From: Phycisphaerae bacterium
Lineage (GTDB): Bacteria > Planctomycetota > Phycisphaerae > Sedimentisphaerales > Anaerohalosphaeraceae
Direction of reading: 5' to 3'
NCBI GenBank assembly: GCA_021736615.1
Contig: JAIPFN010000035.1
Location: 1-6,995, forward strand
Length of the DNA: 6,995 nucleotides
In this document: positions 6,483 through 6,995 of the stretch, one piece after another
Layout: each line of letters begins with the position of its first letter
Numbering within the stretch: position 1 is the first letter of the stretch
Notes under the pieces: model-generated
The model's input: the letters and a program-made list of their open reading frames with translations, nothing else
Told to the model about the DNA's origin: nothing
Databases searched by the model: none
Translations under genes and position numbers: made by a program

Positions 6483-6497
6483 ATTTTCAGTGAAAAT
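6483..6497. repeat. Palindrome ATTTTCA-g-TGAAAAT upstream of the MazE-like gene
   Basis: A perfect 15-base odd palindrome centred on 6490 lies between the predicted start site and the ribosome binding site of the MazE-like gene. It shares its outer arms (ATTTTC/GAAAAT) with the palindrome at 6544-6560 and is a candidate operator. Confidence 0.55.
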
Positions 6498-6501
6498 TCT
6501 C

Positions 6502-6529
6502 GTGTACACATAGTATATACGAAATGTGT
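6502..6529. promoter_or_regulatory. Operator-like palindrome cluster over the -10 of the MazE-like gene
   Basis: Three nested dyads are present: GTGTACAC (6502-6509), GTATATAC (6513-6520), and ACACAT (6506-6511) with ATGTGT (6524-6529). They cover the predicted -10 and start site, a typical position for autorepression by an AbrB/MazE-like protein. Binding is inferred. Confidence 0.45.
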
Positions 6530-6541
6530 CGGTGAAATCAA
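6512..6541 (-). promoter_or_regulatory. Candidate promoter of the MazE-like/125-residue pair
   Basis: On the minus strand TTGATT (6541-6536) and TATACT (6517-6512) are 18 bases apart, giving a start near 6505 and a leader of about 36 bases. Confidence 0.5.
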
Positions 6542-6543
6542 TG

Positions 6544-6560
6544 ATTTTCTTGAAGAAAAT
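6544..6560. repeat. Palindrome ATTTTCTT-g-AAGAAAAT in the divergent spacer
   Basis: A perfect 17-base odd palindrome centred on 6552. It lies just upstream of the -35 of the minus-strand pair and about 20 bases before the dapB -10. Its outer arms match the palindrome at 6483-6497, so the two may be paired operator sites. Confidence 0.55.
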
Positions 6561-6572
6561 GCGGATAGAGTA

Positions 6573-6581
6573 TGATATACT
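6573..6581 (+). promoter_or_regulatory. Candidate extended -10 promoter for dapB
   Basis: TGATATACT fits the extended -10 form TGnTATAAT with one mismatch, placing a start near 6588, about 38 bases before the dapB ATG. A -35-like TTGAAG at 6550-6555 is 20 bases away, too far to help much and inside the palindrome. Confidence 0.4.
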
Positions 6582-6625
6582 GCTGAAATACTAAAAAAAT
6601 CAATAAAAAATGAAGGAATAATACA

Positions 6626-6995
6626 ATGAAGCCGCAATTAATAGTAAACGCTGCCGCGGGCCGTATGGGTAAACGTGTAACCGCTAATGCTGTCGAAAGC
6701 GACCTTTTCGACATAACCGCTGCCGTCGACATCCCCCAGTCCCCCGACTTGGGCAAAGACGCTGGCCTCGCTGCCGGTATCGGTGAGATTGGCATACCTA
6801 TAACGTCCGAATACCCGGCAACAGCCGATGTGATGATAGATTTCTCGCTGCCTGAGGCAACCAACACGGTTCTCGATTATTGCGTTAAAAACAATGTAGC
6901 ACTCGTTCTGGCTACGACCGGCCTAAGTGATGCTCAAATCGCCAAGGTAAAAGAGGCAGCCAAGACTATTGCTATCGTCTATGCAACCAACATGT
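6626..6995 (+). CDS. dapB: 4-hydroxy-tetrahydrodipicolinate reductase DapB, 5' part (runs off the right edge)
   Basis: DapB reduces 4-hydroxy-tetrahydrodipicolinate to tetrahydrodipicolinate with NAD(P)H in the lysine/diaminopimelate pathway, and so supplies peptidoglycan precursors. About 123 residues are visible. The N-terminal Rossmann motif reads VNAAAGRMGKRV (7-18), matching the usual GAxGRMG except that the first glycine is replaced by alanine. VMIDFSLPEAT follows, in the DFSxPE position near 72-82. LVLATTGLSDAQIAKVKEAAK and then IAIVYATNM near the break match the usual GTTG...A/P-N-F/M region, with ATTG in place of GTTG. The ATG at 6626 has AAGGA (6614-6617 and flanking) about 8 bases upstream. 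The catalytic HH/K region lies beyond the window. It is divergent from the MazE-like pair and shares its control spacer. Confidence 0.92.
   Translation, partial: MKPQLIVNAAAGRMGKRVTANAVESDLFDITAAVDIPQSPDLGKDAGLAAGIGEIGIPITSEYPATADVMIDFSLPEATNTVLDYCVKNNVALVLATTGLSDAQIAKVKEAAKTIAIVYATNM

Noticed and set aside
6538..6867. A 109-residue minus-strand open frame opposite dapB
   Set aside because: It is antisense to conserved DapB motifs and covers the divergent promoter region.
1..6995. CRISPR arrays, insertion sequences, tRNA or rRNA genes
   Set aside because: No regularly spaced repeats, transposase-like frames with terminal repeats, or tRNA/rRNA signatures were seen, apart from the tRNA-like ends of tmRNA.

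Overview
This window looks like ordinary chromosomal DNA from a diderm (Gram-negative-type) bacterium of moderate GC content. The MlaE/MlaF-type lipid transporter genes argue for an outer membrane. The tmRNA has no encoded CCA end, and the intergenic spacers are AT-rich. My best guess for lineage is Planctomycetota/PVC-like, but this is a low-confidence impression and not a result.

Left part (1-2360, + strand): the distal end of a phosphate-specific transport operon. It contains the permease pstA (open at the left edge), then pstB (ATPase, overlapping pstA by 7 bases), then phoU (regulator). A short intrinsic terminator-like hairpin follows the pstB stop at once, and a second, larger stem-loop sits before phoU, so phoU may be expressed at a different level from the transporter.

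Middle (2361-5310, + strand): a 302-base spacer with a candidate sigma70 promoter leads into a MlaE-type permease and a MlaF-type ATPase. An ROK-family fructokinase-like sugar kinase follows closely. No MCE/MlaD substrate-binding gene follows mlaF in the window. The unit ends at a strong bidirectional terminator shared with the convergent tmRNA gene.

Right part (5350-6995): ssrA (tmRNA) on the minus strand, with a recognisable promoter and an atypical tag reading GKLILIGNSQLRMAA. Next is a minus-strand gene pair: an AbrB/MazE-like antitoxin-type DNA-binding protein followed, 10 bases later, by an unrecognised acidic 125-residue protein. This pair is divergent from dapB (lysine/peptidoglycan precursor synthesis), which runs off the right edge. 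The 156-base divergent spacer is dense in palindromes, including two related ones (arms ATTTTC/GAAAAT) about 62 bases apart that frame the pair's promoter.

The best candidate for something undescribed is the MazE-like/125-residue pair with its operator-like region. The tmRNA tag and the altered nucleotide-binding motif of DapB are secondary points.
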